Positions 24,867 through 33,965 are shown, counted from the stretch's first letter. The stretch: DNA of 64,000 nucleotides from JAJTHB01 sp033763775 (GCA_033763775.1 JANRJW010000008.1:1-64000), one strand, 5' to 3'. The notes: generated from the sequence alone by a model not told the origin. Program-made: numbers and translations.

Positions 24867-24991
24867 CGCAGCGAGCACGGGATCCACGCTAAAAATGTCA
24901 GTAGACATTTTTAGACGCAAAAAGTCTTCTGACTTTTTGCTATACTGGATCCCGGATAAATTTTGCTGCTGCAAAATTTTCCGGGATGACA
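24841..24991. repeat. Composite nested-hairpin repeat (copy 1)
   Basis: 151 bp with outer arms GTCATCCCG..CGGGATGAC and inner hairpins AAAAATGTC-AGTA-GACATTTTT, CAAAAAGTC-TTCT-GACTTTTTG and AAATTTTGC-TGCT-GCAAAATTT. It sits between the MFP and RND genes of one operon; its end supplies no ribosome site, but AAAGGAAA follows at once. Confidence 0.85.
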
Positions 24992-25001
24992 AAAGGAAAT
25001 T

Positions 25002-28000
25002 ATGAACCTCTCTGAGTTCTGTATCCGAAGGCCGGTTTTTACCACGCTGCTGATGCTGGCGGTGGTGGTGGCGGGCTGGGCGGGTTACCGCGCCCTGCCG
25101 GTATCGGCGCTGCCGAAAGTGGATTTCCCCACCATTCAGGTGACTGCGCGTCTGCCCGGCGCAAGCCCGGAGACGATGGCCTCATCGGTGGCCACGCCGC
25201 TGGAGCGGCAGTTTTCAACCATCGCCGGCATCAGCTCCATGACCTCCACCAGCTACCTGGGGGTTTCGGAAATCACCCTGCAATTTGAGCTGGATCGCGA
25301 TATTGACGGCGCGGCGCTCGATGTGCAGACGGCGATTGCGGCGACACTCAGCCGCCTGCCGCCGGAAATGCCAACCGCGCCTTCCTTTCGCAAAATCAAC
25401 CCTGCCGACCAACCGATTTTATTCATCGCCGTCTCGTCGGATACGCTGCCCATTTCTAAAGTGAATGAATATGCCGATACGCTGATGGCGCAGCGCATCT
25501 CGATGGTCACCGGCGTGGCACAGGTGCAGATTTTTGGCGCGCAGAAATATGCGGTGCGCATTGAGGCGGATCCCAAGCGCCTCGCCGGTCATGACATCAG
25601 TTTTGATGAGGTGGAGCGCGCGGTGGCGGCCGCCAGCTCGAATGCGCCCACCGGCGTGATCAGCGGCGAAAAGCAGCTTTTTAACCTGAAAGTTGCCGGC
25701 CAGCCGATGGATGCGGCGACCTTCCGGCCACTGATTGTGACATGGAAAAACGGCGCGCCGGTTCGGCTTTCGGATATCGCGACGGTGACCGACTCGGTGG
25801 AAGATGACCGCTCGGTCGGGTTTATTGACGGCGAGCGTTCGGTGGTGCTTGCCATTCAGCGCCAGCCGGATGCCAATACCATTCAGGTGGTGGATGATAT
25901 CCGCGCCCTGCTGCCGCAGTTTCGCGCGCAGGTGCCGGCGAGCGTGGCACTCACGCCGATGCTCGATCGTTCGATCGCCGTGCGTGAATCGGTGCATGAT
26001 GTGCAGCTGACACTGGCGCTCAGTGTCGTGCTGGTGGTGCTGGTGATCTATGCGTTTCTGCCGAGCCTGTCTGCCACTTTCATTCCGGCGATTGCCATTC
26101 CGCTATGCATCATGGCGACTTACGGCGCCATGGCGCTGCTTGGCTTTTCACTCAATAACGTCTCGCTGCTGGCCATCACGCTATGCGTTGGCTTCATGGT
26201 CGATGACGCGATTGTGATGATGGAAAATATCATGCGCTATCTGGAGCGCGGCATGGCACCGTTTGAGGCGGCTATCAAGGGCGCGCGTGAAATCACCTTC
26301 ACCATCATCTCGATCAGCCTGTCGCTGGTCGCAGTGTTTATTCCGGTTTTATTCATGGGCGGGGTGATCGGGCGGCTGTTTAACGAGTTTGCAGTGACCA
26401 TCACCGTTGCTACGCTGGTTTCCGCGCTGGTCTCGCTCACCTTAACCCCCATGCTCTGCAGCAGGTGGCTGAGGGCAGGCGCGCATCAGCCGGATAAGCA
26501 AAGCCGTTTTGAAAGGCTGTGGCAGCACAGTGTGCGCGGCTATGAGGCCAGTCTCGGCTGGGTACTGCGTCACCAGCGCGCCACGCTGCTTACTACGCTG
26601 GCCAGCATCGCGCTTACGGTGGGTGCGTTCATGATCGTGCCCAAAGGGTTTTTCCCGCTGGAAGATACCGGCTTTGTCTTTGTCTCCACCGAAGGCGCGC
26701 AGGATATTTCCTTTGAAGCGATGATGGAAAAACAGATCGCCGCCGCTGAGATTGTGCGCGCTGACCCGGCGGTGAAGAATGTATTTTATGCGGTGGGCGG
26801 CGGGCGCGGCGCGCTCAACACCGGCCGTATGTTTTTCAGCTTAAAGCCGAGGGGCGAGCGCGACCATGCCAGCGTGGTGATTGCCCGCCTGCGCGCTAAA
26901 ACCGCCAGCGTGCCGGGCATTAATGTGTTCATGCAGCCGGTGCAGAACATCACCATTGGCGGAAGATTAAGCCGCGCACTGTACCAATACACGCTGCAAA
27001 GCTCTGACCTTGAGGCGCTCTACGTCGCTGAGGCGAAATTGATGACGATGCTGCGTAAAGAAAGCGGCTTTCGCGACCTTAATTCCGACCTGCAGATGAA
27101 AAGCTTAGAAACGCACCTGCTCATTGATCAGGAAAAAGCGGCGAGCATGGGCATTACCTATGAAGATATACGCCGCGCGCTGTATCAGGCGTTTGGCACG
27201 GCGCAGGTGGGCACGCTCTACACCCCCACCAACGATTACGCGGTGATACTGGAAGCAAAAAGCGATGCCTCGCCATCGCCGGGTGAGATTCTACAGATTC
27301 ACCTGCGATCAACGAGCGGCACGCTGGTGCCGATGAGCAGCTTTGCCACCCTGATGCAGCGCACTGGCGCACTTTCCATCAACCATCAGGGGCAGATGCC
27401 GTCAGTGACCATTTCTTTCAACCTTGCCGAAGGTTTTGCGCTGAGCCAGGCGGTCGATCGCATCCGCGCGTTGGAGCGCGAGGCGGGACTTTCCGAAGCC
27501 ATCACCACTAATTTCCAGGGCGCGGCCAAGGCGTTTGAAGATTCCGAGAAAAATCAGGGCATGCTGATTATTCTCACCATCCTCGTGGTCTATATCATCC
27601 TCGGCATGCTCTATGAGAGCTTCATTCACCCGGTGACCATCCTCTCCGGCCTGCCATCGGCGGGGCTTGGCGCGATTCTCGTGCTGCTGTTGTTTGGCAT
27701 GGATCTCAACGTCATCGCGCTAATCGGCCTTCTGCTGCTGATTGGTATTGTGAAGAAAAACGCGATCATGATGATTGATTTTGCGGTGGCCGCGCGCGCT
27801 GAGGGAAGTAGCGCCGAGGAAGCGATTTATCAGGCCTGCCTGCAGCGCTTCCGGCCGATCATGATGACCACCTTCTGCGCGCTGTTTGGCACGCTGCCGA
27901 TTGCGCTGGGCATTGGCGCCGGCGCCGAGCTGCGCCAGCCGCTGGGGGTGACGGTGGTTGGCGGGCTTATTACCTCGCAGGTGCTAACCCTTTATATTAC

Positions 28001-28043
28001 CCCGGTCATTTACCTATTTTTTGAGCGGCTGCGTAAATCATAG
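25002..28043 (+). CDS. RND efflux pump, inner-membrane subunit
   Basis: 1013 residues. Opening CIRRPVFTTLLMLAVVVAG, TM4 motif GFMVDDAIVMMENIMRYLE with the double Asp, and TM10 motif IGIVKKNAIMMIDFA with the Lys, all needed for proton coupling. The length is normal for MdtB/MdtC/HAE-1 pumps. It starts after AAAGGAAA, behind a composite repeat that separates it from its MFP gene. Confidence 0.94.
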   Translation: MNLSEFCIRRPVFTTLLMLAVVVAGWAGYRALPVSALPKVDFPTIQVTARLPGASPETMASSVATPLERQFSTIAGISSMTSTSYLGVSEITLQFELDRDIDGAALDVQTAIAATLSRLPPEMPTAPSFRKINPADQPILFIAVSSDTLPISKVNEYADTLMAQRISMVTGVAQVQIFGAQKYAVRIEADPKRLAGHDISFDEVERAVAAASSNAPTGVISGEKQLFNLKVAGQPMDAATFRPLIVTWKNGAPVRLSDIATVTDSVEDDRSVGFIDGERSVVLAIQRQPDANTIQVVDDIRALLPQFRAQVPASVALTPMLDRSIAVRESVHDVQLTLALSVVLVVLVIYAFLPSLSATFIPAIAIPLCIMATYGAMALLGFSLNNVSLLAITLCVGFMVDDAIVMMENIMRYLERGMAPFEAAIKGAREITFTIISISLSLVAVFIPVLFMGGVIGRLFNEFAVTITVATLVSALVSLTLTPMLCSRWLRAGAHQPDKQSRFERLWQHSVRGYEASLGWVLRHQRATLLTTLASIALTVGAFMIVPKGFFPLEDTGFVFVSTEGAQDISFEAMMEKQIAAAEIVRADPAVKNVFYAVGGGRGALNTGRMFFSLKPRGERDHASVVIARLRAKTASVPGINVFMQPVQNITIGGRLSRALYQYTLQSSDLEALYVAEAKLMTMLRKESGFRDLNSDLQMKSLETHLLIDQEKAASMGITYEDIRRALYQAFGTAQVGTLYTPTNDYAVILEAKSDASPSPGEILQIHLRSTSGTLVPMSSFATLMQRTGALSINHQGQMPSVTISFNLAEGFALSQAVDRIRALEREAGLSEAITTNFQGAAKAFEDSEKNQGMLIILTILVVYIILGMLYESFIHPVTILSGLPSAGLGAILVLLLFGMDLNVIALIGLLLLIGIVKKNAIMMIDFAVAARAEGSSAEEAIYQACLQRFRPIMMTTFCALFGTLPIALGIGAGAELRQPLGVTVVGGLITSQVLTLYITPVIYLFFERLRKS

Positions 28044-28044
28044 T

Positions 28045-28158
28045 TCTCCCCCCGCTTGCGGGGGAGTTAGAGGGGGGGTGATTCACCCCCACCACTCGCC
28101 TAAGAATGTTGTCAAAACAACATTCAAGGCTCATTGCCTCCCCCGCAAGCGGGAGAGG
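28045..28158. repeat. GC-rich palindromic repeat (CCCCCCGCTTGCGGGGG family), copy 1
   Basis: Arms CTCCCCCCGCTTGCGGGGGA and CCTCCCCCGCAAGCGGGAGA surround GAGGGGGGGTGATTCACCCC and a small hairpin (GAATGTTGTC / AACAACATTC). The same family appears at 35061, inside prfC, and partly inside the GPH transporter. Confidence 0.85.
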
Positions 28159-28165
28159 TTAAGAC

Positions 28166-28194
28166 TTGAATTTCTAGGCTCAGCGCGCTATAGA
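28166..28194 (+). promoter_or_regulatory. Promoter of the desaturase gene
   Basis: TTGAAT and TATAGA are separated by exactly 17 bp. The -10 ends 8 nt before the ATG, again with no ribosome site between. Confidence 0.75.
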
Positions 28195-28202
28195 AGCGCT
28201 CT

Positions 28203-29024
28203 ATGGCCACACCCCTGCTCAAACGTTTTTATCAGGATCGCTTCCTGCAGATGCGATCCTTTGCACTCACCCTGCTGACTGTAGGCGCGCTGTCGGCGCT
28301 TCTGTTCAATATCATGCCCGCCTCTCACTATGTGTTTTCGCCGAGCAGCTGGCATCTGCTACTCATTCCGCTGGCGATTTATCTAGGCGGGGTTTCGGCG
28401 GTGTGGATTCATAATGCGACCCATGGCAGCTTTTCGCCCAAATGGCTGAACTGGATCTGCGGCCAGATTGCCGGCATTCACCAGCTCTGGGGCTTTACCG
28501 GCTGGAAGCTCATCCACCTGCTGCACCACATGTATTCCGATGATGAAAAGCTCGACACCCATCCGCCCAAAGGCATGACCATCTGGCAGTTCGGCAAAAT
28601 CATGTTTGTGTATTCGTCCAAACAGGTCTCTGCCCGCTACCGCGAACATTGGGGTGATACGAAAGAAACGAAACTCATTCAGCAAGTGGGTCTTGCGATA
28701 TTCCTGATGATGTCGGCGGCGAACCTGATCTTCTGGTTTGCACTGCTCGGCGCGAATGGTTTTGTGTTTTTCTTCCTGCCGTCTTTCATCACCAATCATC
28801 TGCTGTTTGTGGACATTAACTACAGCGCCCATCCGGCTGACCCCGCGACCGGCGAAACGAAGCCCGCCAACCTCAACCACACACCTTACTACAAACTTGC
28901 GAATTTTCTCTGGTCGGGGATTTATTTCCACGGCAACCACCACAGAAAACCCCTGCTCTTTAACCCGCGCATGATGCCCGAGCGCGCGCCCAGGCGGCCG
29001 GACGAACTTAAAGAAGCAGCTTAA
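28203..29024 (+). CDS. Membrane fatty-acid desaturase
   Basis: 273 residues with several hydrophobic segments and the three di-iron histidine boxes: HNATHG (about 80), HLLHHMYSDD (about 106) and HGNHH (about 243). The enzyme puts a double bond into an acyl chain using O2. It might supply unsaturated acyl chains for the methyltransferase cluster at 14539, but that link is inference. The gene stands alone with its own promoter and is convergent with the EF-hand gene. Confidence 0.88.
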   Translation: MATPLLKRFYQDRFLQMRSFALTLLTVGALSALLFNIMPASHYVFSPSSWHLLLIPLAIYLGGVSAVWIHNATHGSFSPKWLNWICGQIAGIHQLWGFTGWKLIHLLHHMYSDDEKLDTHPPKGMTIWQFGKIMFVYSSKQVSARYREHWGDTKETKLIQQVGLAIFLMMSAANLIFWFALLGANGFVFFFLPSFITNHLLFVDINYSAHPADPATGETKPANLNHTPYYKLANFLWSGIYFHGNHHRKPLLFNPRMMPERAPRRPDELKEAA

Positions 29025-29035
29025 CGATCAATAAA

Positions 29036-29599
29036 TTATTGTTTTGCTTTGCGGGCAGCTTCGCGCTCAGCACGCTTTGCCGCATTGTGAGCGCGGATAT
29101 CCGCCTGCGTGATCACGCCGGATTTACGATCATCCACCGCGTCGAAAAACTTCTCGTGGTGCGCAAAAAACTCTGCTTTGGTGAGCTTGCCATCACGGTT
29201 ACCATCGGCGCGCACAAACCAGCGAATCGGGCGGGGCTTTGCTTTCGGATCAGCGACCGGCGCGGGCTTTCCTTCGCGCTGGGCACGCGCGGCAGCTTTC
29301 TGAGCGTTCAGCGTATGAATATCCTGCTGGGTGATGGCGCCTGATTTACGAATATCCATCTGATTGTAATAGCGCTCGTGAAAAGCCAGAAATTCTGCCT
29401 TCACCAGTTCGCCGTCGCGGTTGGTATCCGCGCGCACAAACCAGCGAATCGGGCGCGGCGGCTTGTTGCCCGCTTCCTGCTTCGCGTTTGCTTTTTGCTC
29501 ATGCGCGGCTGGCGGCGAGTCTTTCCCGCCGACCACAGCAATCCCCACCGCGGCCAGCACGGCCGCACCGGCTAATGCCCCGATATGCGCTGTTTTCAT
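29036..29599 (-). CDS. EF-hand protein with internal duplication
   Basis: 187 residues with an N-terminal hydrophobic signal or anchor (HIGALAGAAVLAAVGIAVVG). Two repeats of about 75 residues each begin PRPIRWFVRAD and each carries an EF-hand loop (DTNRDGELVKAE; DGNRDGKLTKAE), followed by a degenerate second loop (DIRKSGAITQQD; DDRKSGVITQAD). It probably binds Ca2+ in the periplasm. A GGGAGG ribosome site precedes it. It follows the HIT gene by 20 nt and may be the end of the his transcript. The partner is unknown. Confidence 0.82.
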   Translation of the reverse strand: MKTAHIGALAGAAVLAAVGIAVVGGKDSPPAAHEQKANAKQEAGNKPPRPIRWFVRADTNRDGELVKAEFLAFHERYYNQMDIRKSGAITQQDIHTLNAQKAAARAQREGKPAPVADPKAKPRPIRWFVRADGNRDGKLTKAEFFAHHEKFFDAVDDRKSGVITQADIRAHNAAKRAEREAARKAKQ

Positions 29600-29618
29600 C
29601 GCCGCCTCCCTTGGTTAT

Positions 29619-29978
29619 TTACGCCGCAACCAGTCCGCCAAGCGGCTTGCCGGCGAGCAGATGCACGTGGAAATGATGAACCACCTGCCCTCCTTCTTTA
29701 CCATGATTGCTGATTAAACGATAGCCGTTCTTATCAATGCCCAGCTGGCTGGCCACTTTCTGCACCGCGTAAAAAAAGCCCTGCATTTTTTCCGGGGAGG
29801 CCTTGGCAGCAAAATCCTGAAAGGACTGATACTCGCCCTTAGGAATCACCAGCACATGCACCGGTGCTGCCGGAGCGATATCGTGAAACGCCAGTGCAAA
29901 ACCATCTTCATAGACTTTATTGCAAGGAATTTCGCCGCGCAGAATTTTAGCGAAGATATTGTTGCTGTCGTAGGTCAA
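29619..29978 (-). CDS. HIT-family nucleotide-binding protein (HinT-like)
   Basis: 119 residues from a TTG start (LTYDSNNIFAKILRGEIPC), preceded by GAGGG. A longer ATG frame begins inside a repeat and is rejected. The catalytic histidine triad HHFHVHLLAG is complete, as are VHVLVIPKGEYQS and NHGKEGGQ. HIT/HinT proteins hydrolyse nucleoside phosphoramidates. In many alphaproteobacteria this gene follows hisE, as here with a nitroreductase between. Confidence 0.88.
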   Translation of the reverse strand: MTYDSNNIFAKILRGEIPCNKVYEDGFALAFHDIAPAAPVHVLVIPKGEYQSFQDFAAKASPEKMQGFFYAVQKVASQLGIDKNGYRLISNHGKEGGQVVHHFHVHLLAGKPLGGLVAA

Positions 29979-29990
29979 TTTATCCCTCTC

Positions 29991-30105
29991 GTCATCCCGG
30001 CGTAGGCCGGGATCCATTTTTTTATTTCGACGCTAAAAGTCTACTGAATTTTAGCTTTACTGGATCCCGGATAAATTTTGCTACTGCTAAATTTTCCGGG
30101 ATGAC
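29991..30105. repeat. Composite nested-hairpin repeat (copy 2)
   Basis: Arms GTCATCCCGG and CCGGGATGAC with inner TGGATCCCGG and a hairpin close to GCTAAAAGTC-TACT-GAATTTTAGC. It lies between the nitroreductase and HIT genes. Confidence 0.85.
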
Positions 30106-30110
30106 GGCGA

Positions 30111-30695
30111 TCACTCAACTCTACAGAATTCACCAAATTCTGGCCTTGGGCTGCGCGGGTAAAGCTTGCTGACATCGCCGTAGCCAAGATTGCAGATAAA
30201 GTTGGATTTAATCGTGGTGCCCTTAAAAAACAGTTCATCCACCATCTGGTTATTAAAGCCGCTCATCGGCCCGCAATCGAGACCCACCGCGCGCGCGGCC
30301 AGCATGAAATAAGCACCCTGCAGGCTGCTGTTGCGCATCGCGAGCACTTCCAGCACATTCTCCGGCAGGTCTTTAAACCATGCCTTCGCATCCACATGCG
30401 GAAACAGGCGCGGTAGCTCGTTGTAAAAATGAATATCCATGCCGATGATGGCGGTGACCGGCGCGCTCATGGTTTTATCGATATTGCCCTTATCGAGCGC
30501 GGGCTTTAGTTTTTCTTTAGCCGCCTGTGACTTTACAAACACGATGCGCATCGGCTGCATGTTGGCGCTGGTCGGCGCCATTTTTGCAAGGTCAAAGGCC
30601 TGCTTAAGAAGCGCATCATCGACCGGCTTTGCAAGCCAGCCATTATGCGTGCGCGCACTATTAAACAATACATCCAGACTTTTGCTATCGATCAT
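30111..30695 (-). CDS. Nitroreductase-family protein (RutE/HadB-like)
   Basis: 194 residues. FMN-binding and family segments: FNSARTHNGWL, KMAPTSANMQPMRIVFV and NLGYGDVSKLYPRSPRPEF. It resembles malonic semialdehyde reductase RutE and related nitroreductases. The start overlaps hisE (ATGA), so it is in the his operon, but no role in histidine synthesis is known. It is likely an NAD(P)H flavin reductase of small carbonyl or nitro compounds. Confidence 0.85.
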   Translation of the reverse strand: MIDSKSLDVLFNSARTHNGWLAKPVDDALLKQAFDLAKMAPTSANMQPMRIVFVKSQAAKEKLKPALDKGNIDKTMSAPVTAIIGMDIHFYNELPRLFPHVDAKAWFKDLPENVLEVLAMRNSSLQGAYFMLAARAVGLDCGPMSGFNNQMVDELFFKGTTIKSNFICNLGYGDVSKLYPRSPRPEFGEFCRVE

Positions 30696-31021
30696 AGGTC
30701 GTTCCTTCTTCGCTTTTTTTCCACATGGCCGGAGGTGCCCTCACGGCGGGTCATCTCGGCCATCACTTCCTCCAGCGTAATACCCTGATCCACCAGCAGC
30801 AGCAGCCAATGAAAAATCAGATCCGCTGATTCATTGATGAGTTCTTTTTTATCGCCGCGCATGGCGGCAATCACAGTTTCCACCGCCTCTTCGCCCAGCT
30901 TCTGGGAGATTTTTGCGGTGCCCTGCTTCAGGCGTTTGGCGACATACGATGTGTCAGGATCACCGCCGCGGCGGCTTTCAACAACTTTGTAGAGGCGTTC
31001 GAGTGTGTCGTTAGTGCTCAT
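30692..31021 (-). CDS. hisE: Phosphoribosyl-ATP pyrophosphatase
   Basis: 109 residues. MazG-like metal-binding motifs KLGEEAVETVIAAM and NESADLIFHWLLLL are intact. It carries out the second step of histidine synthesis (PR-ATP to PR-AMP). It is a stand-alone HisE, not fused to HisI, as usual in alphaproteobacteria. Confidence 0.94.
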   Translation of the reverse strand: MSTNDTLERLYKVVESRRGGDPDTSYVAKRLKQGTAKISQKLGEEAVETVIAAMRGDKKELINESADLIFHWLLLLVDQGITLEEVMAEMTRREGTSGHVEKKRRRNDL

Positions 31022-31022
31022 A

Positions 31023-31787
31023 TCACCTTCTTACGGCAATCCCGGCCGCTTGCATAGACTCTTTCACCTCAGCAATGCTGAATTCGCCAAAATGAAAAAC
31101 CGAGGCCGCGAGCACAGCGCTGGCATGGCCAGCACTCACCGCCTCAGAAAAATGGGCAAGCGAGCCGATACCACCGGAAGCAATCACCGGAATGGGCACG
31201 CTATCCGCCACGGCGCGGGTGAGCGGGATGTTCACTCCCTGCTTGGTGCCATCGCGATCCATGGAGGTGAGCAGAATCTCCCCTGCCCCGTAGCCTGCCA
31301 TTTTCTTCGCCCACGCTACGGCGTCCAGGCCGGTTGGATTGCGTCCTCCATGTGTAAAAACTTCAAAGTTACTCACGGAGCTTTCTGCCGACTTCGCATC
31401 AATCGCCACCACAATGCACTGGCTGCCGAATTTCTCCGCCGCTTCACGTACAAATTCCGGCCGTTTAACGGCCTCGGTATTAATCGACACTTTATCCGCC
31501 CCTGCCAGTAGCAGGTGCCTGATATCATCCAATGTGCGCACGCCGCCGCCAACCGTGAGCGGCATGAAGCATGCTTCAGCGACACGCGAAATCACATCAT
31601 ACAAAATGCCGCGATTGTCACTTGAAGCGGTGATATCGAGAAAGCACAGCTCATCAGCGCCGCCTGCATCATAAAGCTTTGCCTGCTCCACCGGATCCCC
31701 TGCGTCGCGAAGCTCCACAAAATTCACGCCCTTGACCACGCGGCCATCTTTCACATCAAGGCAGGGAATGATACGCGTCTTCAGCAT
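31023..31787 (-). CDS. hisF: Imidazole glycerol phosphate synthase, cyclase subunit
   Basis: 254 residues, a (beta/alpha)8 barrel. Catalytic Asp11 in ARIIPCLDV-type start (RIIPCLDVKDGRVVKG) and the second Asp in LLTSMDRDGTKQG are present. It works with HisH to make IGP and AICAR. It starts 3 nt after the CBU_0592-like gene. Confidence 0.96.
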   Translation of the reverse strand: MLKTRIIPCLDVKDGRVVKGVNFVELRDAGDPVEQAKLYDAGGADELCFLDITASSDNRGILYDVISRVAEACFMPLTVGGGVRTLDDIRHLLLAGADKVSINTEAVKRPEFVREAAEKFGSQCIVVAIDAKSAESSVSNFEVFTHGGRNPTGLDAVAWAKKMAGYGAGEILLTSMDRDGTKQGVNIPLTRAVADSVPIPVIASGGIGSLAHFSEAVSAGHASAVLAASVFHFGEFSIAEVKESMQAAGIAVRR

Positions 31788-31790
31788 GGC

Positions 31791-32042
31791 TTAAATCTTC
31801 TTTCGCGCGCGAAGAATGCCGCGCAGCGCATACAGGCCAATGAAACACCAGATGATGTTCAGCGCCGCGGAAGGCAGTGCATCTTTCCAGTACGTATAGA
31901 CAGCAAGCAGCAGCGCGCCGATGATATTCATCCCGTGATAGACAAGCGTATCGCTTTCGATTTTTTTGGCCGCAAGCAGGCCGTATGCGCCAAGCACCAG
32001 CACCATCCCTACCCAGCCCATGGTTTCAAACAGCATCGCCAT
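31791..32042 (-). CDS. Small membrane protein (CBU_0592-like) inside the his operon
   Basis: 83 residues with three hydrophobic segments (WVGMVLVLGAYGLLA, GALLLAVYTYW, ALNIIWCFIGLYALRGIL). It resembles the CBU_0592 family of small membrane proteins of unknown function. The start overlaps the hisA stop (TGATG), so it is tightly coupled within the operon. Confidence 0.78.
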   Translation of the reverse strand: MAMLFETMGWVGMVLVLGAYGLLAAKKIESDTLVYHGMNIIGALLLAVYTYWKDALPSAALNIIWCFIGLYALRGILRARKKI

Positions 32043-32767
32043 CAGCCACCCGCCAGCGCCAGAGCTTCTTTGGGGTCAATCACCCCATCATAAAGCGCGC
32101 GGCCGATAATCACGCCGTCGATACCGCTGGCCATTTGCTCTTGATACGCGCGAATATCAGCAAGCGAGGAAACACCGCCGGAAGCAATGACTGGAATGGA
32201 AATCTGTTTCGCAAGTGAAACGGTCTCGGCGACATTGCTGCCTTCCATCGCACCATCGCGGCTGATGTCGGTGTAGATGATGGCGGCGACGCCCGCATCT
32301 TCAAATTTCCTCGCCAGCTGCGCCGCCTTGATGTCGGACACTTCTGCCCAGCCCTCCACGGCCACATAGCCATCCTTCGCATCAATACCCACCGCGATTT
32401 TACCCGGAAACAGCTTGCAGGCCTGTTTCACGAGCGGCGGGTTTTTGAGCGCCGCCGTGCCCAGAATCACCCGCGAGATGCCCAGCGATAGCCACGCATC
32501 GATCTGGTTTAGGCTACGAATGCCGCCGCCCAGCTGCAGCTTCATGCGCACACTGGCGCGAATCGCGCGCACCGCCTGTTCATTCACCGGCTTTCCTTCA
32601 AACGCGCCGTTTAAATCCACCACATGCAGCCATGAAAAGCCAGCTGCTTCGAATTGCTTTGCCTGATCGGCGGGCGTATTTTCAAAAACGGTTGCTTTCT
32701 CCATGTCGCCGCGCAGCAGACGCACGCAGCGTCCGTCTTTGAGGTCAATGGCGGGGTAGAGGTTCAT
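32042..32767 (-). CDS. hisA: ProFAR isomerase
   Basis: 241 residues, a barrel homologous to HisF. Catalytic Asp at the start (LYPAIDLKDGRCVRL) and the second in IIYTDISRDGAMEG. It converts 5'-ProFAR to PRFAR, the HisF/H substrate. The ATG overlaps the GNAT stop (ATGA). Confidence 0.96.
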   Translation of the reverse strand: MNLYPAIDLKDGRCVRLLRGDMEKATVFENTPADQAKQFEAAGFSWLHVVDLNGAFEGKPVNEQAVRAIRASVRMKLQLGGGIRSLNQIDAWLSLGISRVILGTAALKNPPLVKQACKLFPGKIAVGIDAKDGYVAVEGWAEVSDIKAAQLARKFEDAGVAAIIYTDISRDGAMEGSNVAETVSLAKQISIPVIASGGVSSLADIRAYQEQMASGIDGVIIGRALYDGVIDPKEALALAGG

Positions 32768-33297
32768 ACCAGCGTACTGATCGGCTCGAGGTTTTTATAA
32801 TAAAAGCGCCCGGGAATCATCTGCGCGCTTTCAAATTCATAGTAGGGCAGCGTACCCCAGTGGGTGTAGCCGCTTTCTTCATAGAGCTTGATCGCGGCTT
32901 CCTGTGTGGCGCGCACAGAGAGCCTGAGCACCGAAAAACCTTGCGAGCGCGCTTCGCGCTCCGCCGCTTCGAGCAGCATTTTAGCAAGGCCATGCCCGCG
33001 CGCCCAGGGCGCTACAAAATGCGCCTCGATATGCGCAGCAAAGGATGAGGTTTCCTTACTGGGCCCCGGCTTTAAGAGCTGAATGCTGGCTGATAATGTG
33101 CCGTCCAGACGCCCAGCAAAGAGTACGCGCTCCGGCACCACCAGCACGCCTTTCCAGTACGTCTCGAGCACGTCCTTGCCCGGCGGAAGCACCCAGTTAA
33201 AGCCGATGCCTTCGCGAATGGCGTCCTCGGTCGCCTGTACCAGCTCGGGCAGGTCGGCGTGGCGGAATTCGGTGATGCGTTCGACGCGAGCGGGCAT
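32764..33297 (-). CDS. GNAT-family acetyltransferase in the his operon
   Basis: 177 residues. The acetyl-CoA-binding motif APWARGHGLAKMLLEAAERE (Q/RxxGxG/A) and the later SVLRLSVRATQEAAIKLYEE fit GNAT enzymes. The substrate is unknown. It lies between hisH and hisA with overlapping or near-overlapping junctions, so it is translated with the histidine enzymes although it has no known place in the pathway. Confidence 0.86.
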   Translation of the reverse strand: MPARVERITEFRHADLPELVQATEDAIREGIGFNWVLPPGKDVLETYWKGVLVVPERVLFAGRLDGTLSASIQLLKPGPSKETSSFAAHIEAHFVAPWARGHGLAKMLLEAAEREARSQGFSVLRLSVRATQEAAIKLYEESGYTHWGTLPYYEFESAQMIPGRFYYKNLEPISTLV

Positions 33298-33298
33298 A

Positions 33299-33952
33299 TC
33301 AGAGCCTTACGAAATTGCTGAGCAGGCGCAGCCCCGTTTCCTGACTTTTTTCCGGGTGAAACTGCGTGCCCATGATGTTGCCCTTCGCTACCACTGCGGT
33401 GATGGTTTGTCCATAGTTGCAGCTGGCAATCACATCCGGCGAACCTGCCGCATGGTAGCTATGCACAAAATAGGCGTGCGCGCCCGTTTGGATGCCAGCA
33501 AGCAGCGGGTGTGCGCTCACGGTGAGTTCATTCCAGCCCATGTGGGGGATCTTGAGGGATTGGGCATTAGGGATTTGGGATTGGTTCGCTAGTCCCTGAT
33601 GCCTGATGCCTAATGCCTTTACTTCCCCCTTCAGCCAGCCCAGTCCGTCATGCATGCCGTGCTCAAAGCCACGTTCAAACAAAAGCTGCATGCCGACACA
33701 AATGCCCAGAAAGGGCTTTTGTTTCACCTGCACTTCTTCATGCAATGCTGCCAGCATGCCGGGGATGGCGGCAAGACCGCGCATCGAGTCGCCATACGTG
33801 CCGACACCGGGCAGCACGATATGGCTCGCGCGTTTTAAATCCTCTGGGCTTTGGGTGATATGGACATGGACGCCATCGGGCGCAACACGCTCCAGCGCTT
33901 TGGCGGCCGAGCGCAGATTGCCAGAGCCGTAATCAATCACCGCGATACTCAT
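33299..33952 (-). CDS. hisH: Imidazole glycerol phosphate synthase, glutaminase subunit (with repeat insert)
   Basis: 217 residues, a class I glutamine amidotransferase. The triad is visible: Cys in GICVGMQLLFERG, and His and Glu in GTQFHPEKSQETG. Between GLGWLKGEV and IPHMGWNEL about 20 residues (LGIRHQGLANQSQIPNAQSL) are encoded by GGGATT-type tandem octamers and interrupt a conserved surface loop. The catalytic residues and reading frame are intact, so the protein is probably functional. Confidence 0.94.
   Translation of the reverse strand: MSIAVIDYGSGNLRSAAKALERVAPDGVHVHITQSPEDLKRASHIVLPGVGTYGDSMRGLAAIPGMLAALHEEVQVKQKPFLGICVGMQLLFERGFEHGMHDGLGWLKGEVKALGIRHQGLANQSQIPNAQSLKIPHMGWNELTVSAHPLLAGIQTGAHAYFVHSYHAAGSPDVIASCNYGQTITAVVAKGNIMGTQFHPEKSQETGLRLLSNFVRL
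33549..33612. repeat. Tandem octamer repeat inside hisH
   Basis: GGGATTGG-like octamers followed by CCTGATGCCTGATGCCTAAT. They share the GGGATTNG unit with the MFP tail at 12922 and are translated as an extra loop of HisH. Confidence 0.75.
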
Positions 33953-33965
33953 GCACTATTTTTCC

